A stretch of 15,527 nucleotides of DNA from Bordetella parapertussis (lineage in GTDB: Bacteria; Pseudomonadota; Gammaproteobacteria; Burkholderiales; Burkholderiaceae_C): contig CAMDIP010000013.1 in NCBI GenBank assembly GCA_945899335.1, forward strand, positions 1-15,527, given 5' to 3'. Positions 15,181 to 15,527 of this stretch are shown one piece after another. The notes beneath the pieces were generated by a model. It did no database searches and had not been told where the DNA came from. It was given only the letters and a program-made list of their open reading frames with translations. The stretch's first letter is position 1; the number at the start of each line of letters is the position of its first letter. The position numbers and the translations under genes are program-made.

Positions 15181-15474
15181 ATGAAAATTGATTTTAGTAA
15201 TCCGCCTGCAAGTTCCAAAAAAACTATCAATCCAGTTCAAACAGCATTGGATGGGGTTAGGGCATCGATAGCCAGATCTACAGTTTCTAAAGCAAGCATT
15301 GCAACGGCTTTGAGTGGTCCGTCCTTTAAGACTTCTGAGAGAACAGTTGAACTGTATGCACCTGTGCGTATCAAAAAGACTGCGCAGACAGTTCCTTCAA
15401 CACCCAGCCCAGTGTCTGTTTCTGCTGCTGAAGGCTCTAAGTTCACCAATCTATATAAGCTGTTCATGCCTTAA
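15181..15474 (+). CDS. Possible small Ser/Thr/Ala-rich protein
   Basis: A 97-residue reading frame with a basic, low-complexity composition rich in Ser, Thr, Ala and Pro (for example TVPSTPSPVSVSAAEG near residues 70-85), ending in NLYKLFMP. I recognise no domain, signal peptide or membrane segment. There is no Shine-Dalgarno sequence before the ATG, and the base composition is more AT-rich than the flanking genes. It is the only long frame in the last 430 bases that is not a shadow of another gene, and it reads away from the hydrolase. It could be a real small, disordered protein or a spurious frame in intergenic DNA. Confidence 0.4.
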   Translation: MKIDFSNPPASSKKTINPVQTALDGVRASIARSTVSKASIATALSGPSFKTSERTVELYAPVRIKKTAQTVPSTPSPVSVSAAEGSKFTNLYKLFMP

Positions 15475-15484
15475 ATATCTAATT

Positions 15485-15506
15485 GCCACATTACTGATTC
15501 AGTGGC
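15485..15506 (+). terminator. Weak hairpin after the small reading frame
   Basis: GCCAC and GTGGC form a 5-bp stem around a 12-base loop that itself contains ACTGA-T-TCAGT, followed by only TTTG. It is placed correctly for a transcript end 10 bases after the stop at 15474, but the stem and T run are both short. Confidence 0.25.
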
Positions 15507-15516
15507 TTTGAATAAT

Positions 15517-15521
15517 GGAGG
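15517..15521 (+). promoter_or_regulatory. Ribosome-binding-like GGAGG at the window edge
   Basis: GGAGG ends 6 bases before the window does. It is the best Shine-Dalgarno match in this stretch and probably serves a plus-strand gene whose start codon lies just outside the window. Confidence 0.45.
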
Positions 15522-15527
15522 CGCGAG

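Noticed and set aside
1..15527. Mobile element, phage, CRISPR array, toxin-antitoxin or defence system
   Set aside because: No transposase, integrase, regularly spaced repeats, terminal inverted repeats, target duplications or nuclease-type genes were found. The genes are ordinary metabolic, transport and regulatory families.

Overview
The window looks like the chromosome of a Gram-negative betaproteobacterium, most likely Burkholderiales and perhaps a freshwater Comamonadaceae member. This is an inference from protein style (XdhC, a NosR/ApbE pair, ACS-family MFS transporter, LivG/F/J/H/M transporter), tight operons with ATGA overlaps, and moderate base composition. I see no tRNA, rRNA, CRISPR array, insertion sequence or phage gene. 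It reads as stable metabolic and transport DNA, about 93 % coding.

Layout: (1) 24-1094, plus strand: xdhC-like molybdoenzyme maturation factor, whose enzyme partner is not in the window. (2) 1096-4220, minus: a two-gene redox operon, a NosR/NirI-family membrane flavo-iron-sulfur protein followed, with an ATGA overlap, by an exported ApbE/NosX flavin transferase. No nosZ or nosDFYL is present here. (3) 4374-5666, plus: ACS-type MFS transporter, divergent from nosR. The 153-bp space between them holds an operator-like dyad. (4) 5685-8329, minus: a two-component system, a 7TMR-DISM histidine kinase and an OmpR-type response regulator, also joined by an ATGA overlap. (5) 8509-8751, minus: a small four-cysteine protein of unknown function. 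(6) 8818-9543, plus: an RraA/HMG-aldolase-family protein with a signal peptide, which is unusual for this fold. (7) 9550-15090, minus: an alpha/beta hydrolase followed by a complete branched-chain-type ABC importer in the order livG-livF-livJ-livH-livM. (8) 15181-15474, plus: a possible small Ser/Thr/Ala-rich protein, with a Shine-Dalgarno-like sequence at the very end of the window that probably belongs to the next gene.

How the genes may work together: parts 3, 4, 6 and 7 fit uptake and breakdown of small organic acids or similar compounds. They supply two importers, a lyase-like protein, a hydrolase and a membrane sensor, but the substrate cannot be read from sequence. Part 2 is a self-contained module in which ApbE would attach FMN to the periplasmic domain of the NosR-like protein, which would then pass electrons across the membrane through its iron-sulfur clusters. 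Notable features are the orphan status of that module and its atypical flavin-attachment motif, the Lys-to-Arg change in the Walker A motif of LivF, the exported RraA-like protein, and perfect hairpins without a U tract at all three convergent gene junctions.
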